DNA from: Zelopaecilomyces penicillatus
Lineage: Eukaryota > Ascomycota > Sordariomycetes > Hypocreales > Pseudodiploosporaceae
DNA: 64,000 nt
Direction: 5' to 3'
Assembly: GCA_005765155.1 (NCBI GenBank)
Contig: VCCP01000001.1
Location: 6,882,001 to 6,946,000, forward strand
The notes under the pieces were generated by a model. That model saw nothing but the letters and a program-made list of their open reading frames with translations, was not told the origin of the DNA and made no database searches. Position numbers and translations under genes: made by a program. Positions 46,001 to 55,742 of the stretch are shown piece after piece; position 1 is the stretch's first letter, and every line of letters begins with the position of its first letter.

Positions 46001-49000
46001 TCTGAGAAAGCTGTTTACAACAAGCGCAAATTTTTAGACATTACCATTGATACTTACGGAATGAATAGGGTTTGAATTGATATGCGTACCCCTGATCAAA
46101 CGGAATAAAAATCGTAATCCAAAACTCTCGAAACAAAAGTGAGTGCACAACAGGCCGGAAATGATCAAGTTAAATATATGCTATATTCGGGGTCATTTAG
46201 GGTATTTAAGTACATGTTCAGGTTTGTCATTTTGGCGCAGCAGAACCCATAAACTCATAACTGCTTCGATACTTAATTATAGATGCATTGATGATTCAAG
46301 GGCAAGCACGTCGAAGTAACTGCCGAGGAAGATCTCTACAAACTTTGGATGGTAACATCAGCCAAATCGGAACATGGGAAAGTTACCCCCATGTTGCCCA
46401 TCCCAGCGGAACAAATGATGTGTCAATGTAAGAATCGTTGGCGATCGATGCAAGACACGTGGTTCATGATCCAGTTGATCTGATAAGCGAGCACGTTTCG
46501 GGATTTGATTGGGTCAGTACGTTGGTGGTTGCGTAGGTGGTATTCCGTATTAGGCGTCACTGTAGATCTGGAAGATTCTCTCTACAACTGGCAAGTATAG
46601 TACGACCTGTGAGAGACTTGATCGATGGGCAGTTGCCATCTATCTATAATTTCTGAAAACTACCTACCAAGTATGTCACTGCCTGCTGTTTTGGCATGAG
46701 ATGTTTGTGGTGTGGTTTTGGGTCGTCCTAAAATGACGCACATATACAATTTCGAGAGGATGACGTGGCGGTAACTCTGCGGTATGCACACATATTTACA
46801 TACACAGAACAGTCTTGGACCGTCATTCATGTTCAATGTGCTCTATCGCGCATACATCTGTCCCATTTACTTGCATATAGCACAGTTCAGTCATGGGAAG
46901 ACGAACGTGTTGGGGCTCCCCAACAAAGAATGCTGCATCCAAGATGTTGAGTGGGATCGTGCTTCGCCTGCGTGCGCACCGAACATGGATCCTAGACAAA
47001 CCAATTAAAAAAGTAACATAATAACTACAAGGGGAGGGGTGTAAGCAAGCGAGAGGGAAAAAATCTTATCAGATGGACTCGAGGGTTACGTTTGGTTGCC
47101 ATCGTCGACTTTTAAAAACTCCACGGCTAGGATCTTCACATTAATTACCGGTACATGGGGACAGAAAACCCTGCAAGTCGCGAGGCTAGAGGCACGGGCA
47201 GCTTTGCAGACCGAGCTGGAAGGGCATGGAAATGAGGTCAACAAGTGAGTGAGCGAGACAAAAATGACTATCTGATCAGATAAGATGTTCCCTTCGCCCC
47301 CTGGTCTATAGGAAGCAAGGTCCCCCCGAGATCGGAGTCACACTTCCAGACAAGGCCCCCAAAAAAAAAAGGAGATTGATAAGATGATCAGATAAAAAAA
47401 TGAAATTGGCGTTGGGTGTTTTATTTGCTTCTGATGGGTATGTGCTTTTCCTACACACCCTCCCCCCCTTGTTTAACGCACGCTTCTCACCGAGTCTTGG
47501 ATGGGGTCTTAGTATAACGGACGGAGTAATTACAGGACATTAACTTTTCCGATGGGCTCTGTGGTGCGGACCATGGGAGTTAAGAAGTGGCATTATAATC
47601 CCGTCCAGGTGTTCGTTTATTCACGTGGATTGATGAGGCGAAGATGTTGAATTTGCATAGTGTGGTTTTAAAAGCATGCGAGAAGTATTGGAGGGCTTTG
47701 GATTGAAAACGTGAGGGTCATTTATTTGTCTCAGCTAGAACTGTCTGTATAACAAACAGTAGCTGAGAGACTACGCATGTCCACGGCGTGTGTGTCAAGA
47801 AGTCACAGAGGAAATATACACAGTTATAGCTTGACAGAGATTACACTGTACGAGTACATGCTCGACAGGCCCCCAGATTTCTGAACCCAGGACCACGGAC
47901 CGGGACACACCAAAAACACGAGATGATGGCTGTTTCAATATTTGTGGGAAAACACGAACAAATAGAATATGAGCGAACAGGGGGTTGATGGGGGGGAAGC
48001 GCGATTCGGATATTCACTCCCGGTTCGGACACCGACAGTCGATGCGATCGCATAGGAGATTCGGAACGCGAGGGTTCCGTCTGGACCGGGTACGCCAAAA
48101 GGTGTGTTAGCGTCATGGCACGCTTCTCGTTGTTTGTCTCGATTCGGTCTCATTTTTTTCTATGGAGACATCACGTAAGATGGGGCTGTATTACAATATT
48201 TTGTATGCGACACATTACTTTCCTCCATGGACGGAACGGAGAGGGATCTGTGGAAAGTGGAATAGATTTTATGGATTTCGTATAGGAATGCAGTGTTGTT
48301 ACTTAGTTGTTTGTTGTTTGTTGGTCTATAGCATCAGTGTCCGACCACGGTATTCCCGTATTCACCTGGGTCAGGGAGTGGTCCGTCCATCGAATCTCAC
48401 CTCTCCACTGATTGATAAACAACGTCGGCACCCCCCTGCAGTCGCGCGAGACACGACAAGACAGATGTTTCAACAGATCCAGTTACATTGCTGGACACCG
48501 TGTTGTACTAAACCTAATTCGCTCGAATGGCCCCTATCTATCATGCCAATCTACACACCCAAATGTTGTGGCATCACGAGATCAAACAGCTTGCATTTCA
48601 ATCGGGTTGTCGTTATTCAATCAGTAGATTGATCATGTGAGTTGTGGTACGACTTTAAAGGGGGTGGGGGGTGGGGAGTTTTACTCCGTACGAGAGTCTC
48701 AATGGCGTTAGTCTCGGAAAGGTGGCGGTACACCATCAACACCAGACTGGTATGGTGGTGAGGTTGCCATGATGAACATTGACAGTCAGTCGCTTCAATT
48801 AATCATCTGTTAAAAAGACATTCTGGCCTAAACCAGGCATACAAAGTTCTACACTCGCTATTAATTCTCCCTAACCGCTGGTGTAATTGCAATGGCAGTC
48901 GCCCATCTTCTTTCTATATTCGTCCATATTTATAGTTTCCAACCCGAGGAAGGCGACATCCCGAGGGCTTGTATGCAAAGCAAAAATTCTATATATCAAG

Positions 49001-49208
49001 CAAATAAACATTGTGTCCTCACAAACAGAGCTACCACAACATCAGTTCATCGCCGCGTCTCATCTTGGCATTTATGGTTAGCAAACGCAGGGTCCTCAAA
49101 CAAGTTCGATTTGAAAACGGCCACGCATTTATCCTGATGCCTGTGCTCTTTTGATACCCCCAAAAAGATATCACAACTACATCACACACTACAACATATT
49201 TACACTGA
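46001..49208. other. Gene-poor stretch, no supported gene
   Basis: No convincing coding region. A 156-codon plus-strand frame at 48162-48632 lacks family features and is treated as chance. Poly-A and poly-C runs occur near 47360 and 47460. Confidence 0.5.
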
Positions 49209-50400
49209 ATGGTACCGAGAGCAACTCGACATTTACGAGTCACTTTGCTGGAGATTCGGGTTACAATGTCGGGAGACTTTCAAGGGCTGGTCGCCTCACC
49301 TTTGGTACGCCTCACAAAGTCGGATGCTGAAGTCAATCCAAATGCCGCTACTCAAATAGTAGTAGAGCGACAACAACAACAACGGCAACGGCAACGCACA
49401 CAAGACTTGACTTGCCGCCTTAGACTACGTTTGAGAAAAGACCACGTAAACTGGGTCGAAAAATTTGCATTTCGGACCGTGAGAGCTTACCTTCACCCGC
49501 TTAGCACGGCGTCCTCGAAGCAAGCAGCTAAAGTGATTGGTGAACACTTGCCGATGGACATGCGGATGAGAGCGCGTAAAATGCCAGAGAGCTTCACTGA
49601 CTACAGTCGCTTGGTCTGGGGTATGCTCATTCGAGTAGGTCAGCAGATTCCGCATGGGCATTGTGCCCAGCAACGGCTGATCGACCTTGTTCGAGAACTA
49701 AAGCTCTTACCAAAGAGATCAGACGAGGTAATGCGTCCCCCCCTCACCCGCTGAAGCGAATTCTCGTTGAGAACTGTCGTCTTGCTAACGTTGTAAACAG
49801 CCGTTGACATTAGCCTAGGATGTTGAATGGCGCATGTGCGCATTGATTAGCAAACCTATTAGTGAGACAAACCCTCATCCACTAGGAAGAGTTTGATACT
49901 GACCCCCATGGAATTTTGCAGTAATACCTACCATTGCGACCAACACGACGAAGCCCATGTTCGAATGGATCAACTTCAACTCCTTCCTCGCGCAGCTTTA
50001 CAAACACGGCATCCTAAAACCCTGCTACATCACCTGCTGCCTCATCCTTTTGCCTCATAGCCGTGTGGCGATAGAAGCACGGCGGAAGGACCTCATCGAA
50101 TGCTATCTCGTAGCCACAGCCCGCTGGATCGAGCACTGCGGAGAGGCGCTGCTTCACACGATGCTGGCTAAGCCAAATTTGACCTGCAGGTGTAAGGCAT
50201 GAGGCGTGCTGGGGGTGTTTTTGGAGCATTACCATGGGGCTCCCTGGCTACAGGAGTGGAGAGCTTTGAAGGATATGTTTCAGAGAGTGATGGAGAAGGT
50301 GGAGGACGCAGGAGATGGGCGGCGAAGGGAGTTGAAGATGGTTGTTGCCCGGGCTGTGGCAGAGATGGAGAGAATTGACGGCGCCAGGAATAGTAAGTGA
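49209..50400 (+). pseudogene. DUF3632-like protein gene with an in-frame TGA
   Basis: Resembles the fungal DUF3632 family (function unknown). Exons are 49209-49727, 49819-49861 and 49922 onward; introns have GTAATG...TAG and GTGAGA...CAG ends and the frame is kept. The reading covers SPLVRLTKSDAEVNPNAA, a short Gln/Arg run (CAA/CGG repeats), DYSRLVWGMLIRVGQQIPHG and MFEWINFNSFLAQLYKHG, which look like a helical soluble protein. It stops at TGA 50200-50202 (280 residues). The same frame then continues open for 65 more codons with protein-like sequence (FLEHYHGAPWLQEWRALKD) to TGA-free sequence ending at 50400. So either the gene is truncated by a recent stop, the assembly has an error, the stop is read through, or the real end is 50202. 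A start at 49266 is also possible. Confidence 0.5.
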
Positions 50401-51496
50401 GTGTTGGATGAGCCAAGTTGAGCAAAGTAGAGCGATTCCAAGGTATTGAGCTATCGTCAGCGATTATTGTTATCAAAGATTGTCGTCACAGTTTGGTCAA
50501 GTGAAGGATCACGTGGGGCCTGATCACTGAGCATTATGGCATCGTCATACAACCCAATTGTCAGCTCACTGGTGGATCCCATTTAGTCACCCACGACAAA
50601 CCCAATTGCTCACCAAATCATCACCACTCCCACTTCCCCCAACCTAACCTAACCTAATCTGTCCTAGCATGGCCTCCCACCAAGTAGCCTAATCTAGCCC
50701 AAGCACCGGCAAGGCAATGTACACTCACTGTGAAAGGCACAGTGTAGCGAACCCATGGACCTATAATCCATCCCCCACAGCGTCTTTTCCCCACCAGACC
50801 GCCGTGCCCGGAGCGTTCTTGGCACACTGCAAACTTACTTGTTGGGGGGAGATCCCTGAGCGTACAGTGAGTGCAGCAGCTCAGTATACATCGCTATAAT
50901 TTAGCGTCTGTATGTACTTGTAGGCTGTCTTCGGCCCACGCCCCCCCCCTACATACAGTAGGTGCAAACCCCTCGGTCATTGCGGTTCCGTTTTTTTGCC
51001 AATCAATCTTATCCATCAGCAGTTCCCGCCGATTTCTCGCGACTCGGGCCCCAAATTTGCCTCTGGCATCCCCTCCATCCATCCATCCTCAACGCCAATC
51101 TGCCACCTTCTTCTCTTTTCTTCCTCTCTTTCTTCTTCTGCTTCCTTATTCTTCTTTGACTTCTTCTCACGAATCACACCCCCTCCCCCCCTGGCTTGGA
51201 TTCTACGTATCCTTTTCCCACAAACGTTTATATCAGGCTCATCCCTTGGTGCTGCATACCAAAGCATACTACACCACCTTTCTCTCGTCTCCACCAAACC
51301 ATTTATTTATTTTTCCTGTGTGCGGTCTCGGGCAGATCCTTTGGCGGTGATCCTCTCCAAACCCTTGATCAGCGACAGCAACCTCCTACTACCTTCACCA
51401 CCACACATATTTCTTCCATTACGCTTCAATTGCTCTTCGAAAACCCCCACCTTTGAATAACTCTCGACAAAGACAAAAAGAAGCAACCCGCCCAAC
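50401..51496 (+). promoter_or_regulatory. Promoter and long ATG-free leader of the FAD/NADPH reductase gene
   Basis: From about 50914 to 51496 the plus strand contains no ATG and is strongly pyrimidine-rich (TCTTCT, CCATCC repeats). This indicates a long 5' leader for the gene starting at 51497. The first part (50401-50900) contains nothing recognised. Confidence 0.5.
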
Positions 51497-53335
51497 ATGA
51501 TGGAGTCAGTGCGGTCACGGATTGTCGCTTCGACACCGTCCGGCTGCATCCCCTCCGAACCCAAGGCGCCTTCAATTGCCCCATCTCTGACCTACTCTGA
51601 CGAGTCAGACGACCAGGAAGAACCCATCCGCGTTGTCGACCAACCGCGCCAACGACGTGCTTCGACGAGGCTTATCGCCCAGAATGCGCGCGATATCCAG
51701 CGCATCACTGGCGAGACGACGGCCGAATTCGTGGGCCGTTGCTGCGGCGGTGGCTGCTGCTTGATGGGAGGGTCCCAAGTCGCTGGACTCGATTACGAAA
51801 AAGTCGTTCTCCCCGACAACGACGCTTTCCGGTCTCTCAAACTCAAAATTGGCGCCATCCCCAATACCCTAACTAAGATTACCGATTTACCTGAACAAAC
51901 CGTATCTTTCAGTCCCATACCTAAGCCGACTAGCGCATCCTCCCCGACCGATTCGGCCATTTCTCTTGGCGCTGATCGGGATGCTTCAATAACCACTTCA
52001 TTGCCCGCATCAGAAAAGGACACACCCTTTAACACAACCATTCAACCTCCACGATTTGTCCAGCCTCATCCTCCCTATCACGTCTATCCCGCCAAGATCC
52101 ACACAGCACGAGAGCTGACAAGGCCGGGTGCTGAAAAGCGCACCTACCATTTCGATCTCGATATCACCGATTATCCAGATGAGGAGACAAACGACTTCAA
52201 GGTTGGAGGCGCCATTGGCGTCATGGCACCCAACTGCGAGGCGACCGTGGAGGATGTTCTCGACGCCCTCATGGTGCCCCGTTTTGTGCGGGACAAGCCC
52301 ATGCTTATGAAGACCACAAACGGACGCTGGCCCACAGTCTGGGGTGACGAGAAGCCGCGGGAACTCATCACCACGAGGCGCGAGCTTCTCACCTGGTGCA
52401 CCGATCTCCAATCATATCCTCCCACCAAACCAGTGCTTCGAGTCTTGGCGGAGCACGCTACTGCGGAGAATGAGAAAAAAATTCTCATGTTCCTCTGTGC
52501 CGCCGAGGGCCAGGGTGTGTTTTGCGACTTCAGGACGGGTCCCCACATTACCGTTTCGCAGCTTCTGCACGCATTCCCTAGCTCACACCCGCCATTGGAC
52601 GAATTACTATCGGTAATGCAGCAGCTGATGCCCCGTTTCTATTCCCTCTCCAATGACCCCCACGAGTCCTACCAGATCCGCGACCGCAAGCAGCACCGAC
52701 TCATTGAGATTGCCGTGACGGTCCATGAGACGAACGACTGGAGCAAGGGTTGTCGCACCGGCGTAGGATCTGGCTTCTTTGAGAGGCAAGCCCGAAAATT
52801 CCTGCGCGCCCAGGAAGCAGGAGAGCCGAACCCAGAGTTCCACATCCCCATGTTCAAGGGCCTCATGGCCAACCCGCTGGCCAAGCAGTTCAATGCCGAG
52901 GGCCCTATGCTCCTTATCGGCGCCGGTGTCGGCATTGCCCCGTTCCGAGGCTTTGTGCAGCGGCGGCTGAAGCAAGCCAACTGTGCCAATAAAGTGTGGG
53001 TACTACAGGGTGTCCGTGACTCGCTGGTCGACGAAATCTACAGCGGCGAGTGGGGCGTCCACGAGGATGAGGTCAAAAAGGTGGTCCAGAGCCGTCGCGG
53101 CGAAAGCAAATACGTGCAAGAGGAAGTTCGCAACCAGGCGGACCTCGTCTGGTACATTGTCAACTCAGTCGATGGGCGCGTATTTGTGTGCGGCAGCTCC
53201 AAGGGCATGGGCGAGGGTGTGGAAGATGCCCTGGTTGATGTTGCCATGGCCAAGGGGAACCTGGAGCGTGAAGAGGCACGGAATTTCTGGGCATTAAAGA
53301 AGGAGGCCGGACAGTACATTGCAGAAACGTGGTAA
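51497..53335 (+). CDS. CPR-type FAD/NADPH oxidoreductase lacking a flavodoxin domain
   Basis: Single-exon protein of 612 residues with the diflavin-reductase FAD and NADPH modules. Residues 1-190 are a non-enzymatic N-terminus containing a CCGGGCC cluster at 82-88 and Ser/Pro-rich linkers. From about 195 an FAD-binding domain with a helical insert follows, with the FAD motif RFYSLSN at 380-386 and GVGSGFFERQ. The NADPH-binding module has GAGVGIAPFRGF at 475-486, VLQGVRD, VFVCGSSKGMGEGVE and a C-terminal aromatic near the end (AETW), which in this superfamily stacks on FAD. The FMN-binding flavodoxin domain of P450 and sulfite reductases is absent, so electrons must pass to another partner; the partner and reaction are unknown. 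Start: first of two adjacent ATGs after the ATG-free leader. Confidence 0.85.
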   Translation: MMESVRSRIVASTPSGCIPSEPKAPSIAPSLTYSDESDDQEEPIRVVDQPRQRRASTRLIAQNARDIQRITGETTAEFVGRCCGGGCCLMGGSQVAGLDYEKVVLPDNDAFRSLKLKIGAIPNTLTKITDLPEQTVSFSPIPKPTSASSPTDSAISLGADRDASITTSLPASEKDTPFNTTIQPPRFVQPHPPYHVYPAKIHTARELTRPGAEKRTYHFDLDITDYPDEETNDFKVGGAIGVMAPNCEATVEDVLDALMVPRFVRDKPMLMKTTNGRWPTVWGDEKPRELITTRRELLTWCTDLQSYPPTKPVLRVLAEHATAENEKKILMFLCAAEGQGVFCDFRTGPHITVSQLLHAFPSSHPPLDELLSVMQQLMPRFYSLSNDPHESYQIRDRKQHRLIEIAVTVHETNDWSKGCRTGVGSGFFERQARKFLRAQEAGEPNPEFHIPMFKGLMANPLAKQFNAEGPMLLIGAGVGIAPFRGFVQRRLKQANCANKVWVLQGVRDSLVDEIYSGEWGVHEDEVKKVVQSRRGESKYVQEEVRNQADLVWYIVNSVDGRVFVCGSSKGMGEGVEDALVDVAMAKGNLEREEARNFWALKKEAGQYIAETW

Positions 53336-54391
53336 AAGGATTAATTCCTGTCGCATAATGCTGTCCCTTTCCATCTTTTATTTTCATCTTTTTTTTACAT
53401 TATTTTTCATCATCCCCTTTGTGGGAGAACATTGTGGTGGAAAACATCCACCATACCCTCGGCATGTGACAACGCACGCCTACGCAAGAACAAAAAGGAA
53501 GCGCAAGCAATAACAGCATGAACACACACACACACACATACACAAGTGGCTATGATTGCATCACGGATATACATGTTTTTATGGAGTCAAACGGAATGAA
53601 ATACGAATGTCATCAGGAAGGAAGTCATGGTCATTATTTGAAGAATGTTGTGAGGGCAGTGGACAAAGTTAGATGGAGTTAGCTGTTTATTATTGTGGCG
53701 TAATATTTAGACGCCCGAATTTGATGATCCAATATTCCAGTATATTTTTCAAATTGTCTGATGGTCCTGTCTGGGAATTGATGATGTCATGATATCGTTC
53801 CTGTGCTTGGTCATTTGCCACGGTGGAGGGCAGTAGTTAATGTTCAGCTCAGTAGCGGGTAAGATGCTGTTTGCTTTTATCTTGAAAGGGTCGGATGGAT
53901 TCTGGAGTGGACTTTAACTCTGCAAGGCAAACGGAGAAACATGGCTCCAAAGATAGAATGACACGAAATGTACCAGTATTATAGATATTCTCTAAATCAT
54001 CATCGTGTCTTGACCTCCTCGAGAAAGACATACAATATCAGTTATATGGACAATTCACAAATGGCCAATTTCTGTAATTCTTGCTAATAAGTTCAACAGT
54101 GTAGTGGGACTGCACTTTTGAAATTGGCTCAAGGTTGACGATGCCAAGCCCCATTCTGCACATGGCGGCTGACACCCACGTGGGGTTGGCAGGGTTTGCT
54201 GATTTCGATAACCGACATCCCAGGGTTTGGTCGGCATTTCATTCTACAAAGTGCCGTCTCGACATGAACATAGATTATAAAGGAGGTTACAAGCATATCC
54301 TTACAAGTTGTGAGAAATAGGTAGAAATATCAGATATTGCCAGAAATTGCTAGAAATTGCTAAACATAACATGCCTACTACCTATACACTT
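53336..54391. other. Intergenic region, no supported gene; short ATTGC decamer repeats at its end
   Basis: Contains the reductase 3' end, a (CA)n run near 53524-53540 and, at 54331-54360, three tandem decamers of the type CAGAAATTGC. No coding frame is supported. Confidence 0.5.
54331..54360. repeat. Tandem decamer CAGAAATTGC (3 copies)
   Basis: Units CAGATATTGC, CAGAAATTGC and TAGAAATTGC lie head to tail immediately left of the module array. Similar units occur at the right end of the window (63928-64000). Confidence 0.8.
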
Positions 54392-54691
54392 CTATAATGA
54401 CACAGGCAGAACCTTGTCCAATGGATCCGCCCCTTTTTCACCTCTCAAACCCACGGCCACGGGGGCGATCAACAGCTCCAGAGGGCCCGTGGGGGGACGG
54501 GCAAGTAACGATTCTATATAATGATATAACCAAAGGGTGCTAAAGACCCCAGCGAGGATGGGCATAAAGATGCCCGTCATCTCGTAATAGAAATGGACCG
54601 ACTGTTGCGAAAACAAAGGGCCACGGCCGCCCGGGATTGCTACCGCCGCCGCCGTCGTCGTCATAGTCGCCATTGTTGCTGTTGCTCTCAT
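54392..54691 (-). CDS. Small membrane protein, best-preserved module of the array
   Basis: Open frame of 99 residues from ATG 54691. It has a short Ala/Thr/Met-rich start, the core GGRGPLFSQQSVHFYYEM and then TGIFMPILAGVFSTLW, a hydrophobic stretch that could be one membrane helix, followed by a Pro/Leu-rich tail with a degenerate GLRGEKG collagen-like remnant. It is the nearest relative of the copy at 62.6 kb: in the twelve codons for MPILAGVFSTLW five differences are silent third-position changes. Upstream, a reading that matches the MFCFCFC start of the 62.8 kb copy ends in a stop. It may be a working small gene or a remnant. Confidence 0.4.
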   Translation of the reverse strand: MRATATMATMTTTAAAVAIPGGRGPLFSQQSVHFYYEMTGIFMPILAGVFSTLWLYHYIESLLARPPTGPLELLIAPVAVGLRGEKGADPLDKVLPVSL

Positions 54692-54744
54692 TTCTCGAGT
54701 AATGAAAGGCTGTCAAAAACAGAAACAAAGCATCCCCGTCGTCT

Positions 54745-54815
54745 ATCTGTCTAATCTCGGCGACTTCACAATAAAATGGGACCCATGGGTCCGAAAAGGC
54801 TCGTCCCATGGTTCA
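54745..54815 (-). pseudogene. Diverged module core (copy at 54779)
   Basis: Only the core can be recognised: GRAFSDPWVPFYCEVAEI compared with PLFSDQSVHYYYELTGI. The hydrophobic part is missing and the copy abuts the upstream segment of the module at 54392-54691. Confidence 0.45.
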
Positions 54816-54889
54816 TGAGAATCGTGAGGGCCTGCCTTGCCATTCTTCCCTTGTTTGCTATGCTACCCGTTGTGCCCATTTATTTCATT

Positions 54890-55111
54890 TCTTCATCTGC
54901 CTCTTTCGGGCTTAGGGCGGCGAAATAATACATATATAGGACAAAAGTTCTCCCCAAAACTGCTGGGAAAAGGTTGCAAACGCTCCGAGAATCCCAGAAA
55001 GCTCATAGTAAACAAAGACACCCATGAGTTGTAATAATAATGGACCGATTGGTCCGAAAACAGAGGTTCGCGGCCAGGGGGGAGGCGGGAGTGGATTGTC
55101 ATCGATGTCAA
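54890..55111 (-). pseudogene. Frameshifted module (copy at 55042)
   Basis: The frame reads REPLFSDQSVHYYYN and then loses the family sequence; a neighbouring frame continues YYELSGILGAFATFS. An insertion therefore separates the two halves. Upstream, the region corresponding to RGPIGICHQGQ of the open copy has in-frame TGA codons. Confidence 0.5.
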
Positions 55112-55118
55112 TTATCTA

Positions 55119-55328
55119 TCAGGCCGCAAGGGTCGGGGGCCACGGGGGCCATCGGAGGAAGGAGGGGAGGCGGCAGCGGGACTGCCAAAACTGCCAAACG
55201 AAGCTGAGTACTGCAGTAAGTATGGGTATAAAAGCCCCCGTGAGCTCGTAAAAGTAGTGGACCGATTGGTCCGAAAACAATGGACCGGAATCCATGAGAA
55301 CCGCCAAGGTCCTTCCCATCTTTTCCAT
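55119..55328 (-). pseudogene. Partly open module (copy at 55259)
   Basis: From ATG 55328, 69 residues: a short start, then the core SGPLFSDQSVHYFYELTGAF, a hydrophobic run IPILTAVLSFVWQFWQ, and a tail with Pro and Trp where the collagen part would be (the Gly-Pro-Arg remnant is in another frame). It might be translated but looks like a decaying copy. Confidence 0.4.
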
Positions 55329-55379
55329 CTACCCCTTTTGGGGGCGGAACAGCAAAATAGAAGACCCACACGACCGAAA

Positions 55380-55480
55380 GGCTCCCTAAACGGCAGCAAA
55401 AAAGGTCGCGAAAGTGCCGGAAAACCCGGAGAGTTCATAATAGTAATGGACTCATTCGTCTAAATGACTAGTCCGTAGCT
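55380..55480 (-). pseudogene. Module with stop in core (copy at 55448)
   Basis: Read as DE-stop-VHYYYELSGFSGTFATFF. The stop replaces the Gln-Ser of the family core. It matches the copy at 55042 in its second half, which shows that these two are the same sub-type. Confidence 0.45.
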
Positions 55481-55489
55481 GAGGGGAGG

Positions 55490-55742
55490 CAGGAGCGTAT
55501 TGCCTTTGATGGCAATTACCTATTAGGCCGCGAGGGGAGGGGGAGGCATGGGGGCTATCACAACCACGGGGGCCATCGCGGCCATCGGAGGGAGGGGGCG
55601 GCGACGAGACTGCCAAATCACTGAAACCGTGCCGAGCACTGCGGCATAAAGATACCTGTGACTTCGTAAAAGAAATGAAGCGACTGGTCCGAAAAGGCGG
55701 TTGCCGTGGCCGAGGCGAGGCAGGGGAAAGGCTTATGTGCAA
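55490..55742 (-). pseudogene. Truncated module with collagen-like remnant (copy at 55677)
   Basis: The core FSDQSLHFFYEVTGIFMP is followed by a frame change; the next 130 bases hold, in another frame, SDGRDGPRGC and RGLIGNCHQRQ, which correspond to the GPRG and RGPIGICHQGQ segments of the open 62 kb copy. Confidence 0.45.

Larger units (their letters stand above)
54392..55742 (-). repeat. Tandem array of six diverged 'DQSVHYYYEL' modules
   Basis: Six copies of a related core occur on the minus strand. The position of the shared plus-strand GGAC (or its equivalent) is 54595, 54779, 55042, 55259, 55448 and 55677. Two core types alternate: one continuing TGIFMPILAG-like (54595, 55259, 55677) and one continuing SGxLGAFATF-like (55042, 55448); the copy at 54779 is strongly diverged (FSDPWVPFYCEVAEI). 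The higher-order period is about 406-418 bp (55042 to 55448; 55259 to 55677). Between cores lie Pro/Ser-rich and Gly-Pro-Arg remnants like the collagen part of the open copy at 62.1-62.8 kb. Frameshifts and stops interrupt most copies. Confidence 0.75.

Noticed and set aside
48162..48632. 156-codon plus-strand frame
   Set aside because: Composition is rich in Cys, Arg and His in no recognisable order, no homologous pattern is recalled, and it sits in the gene-poor stretch. Treated as chance.
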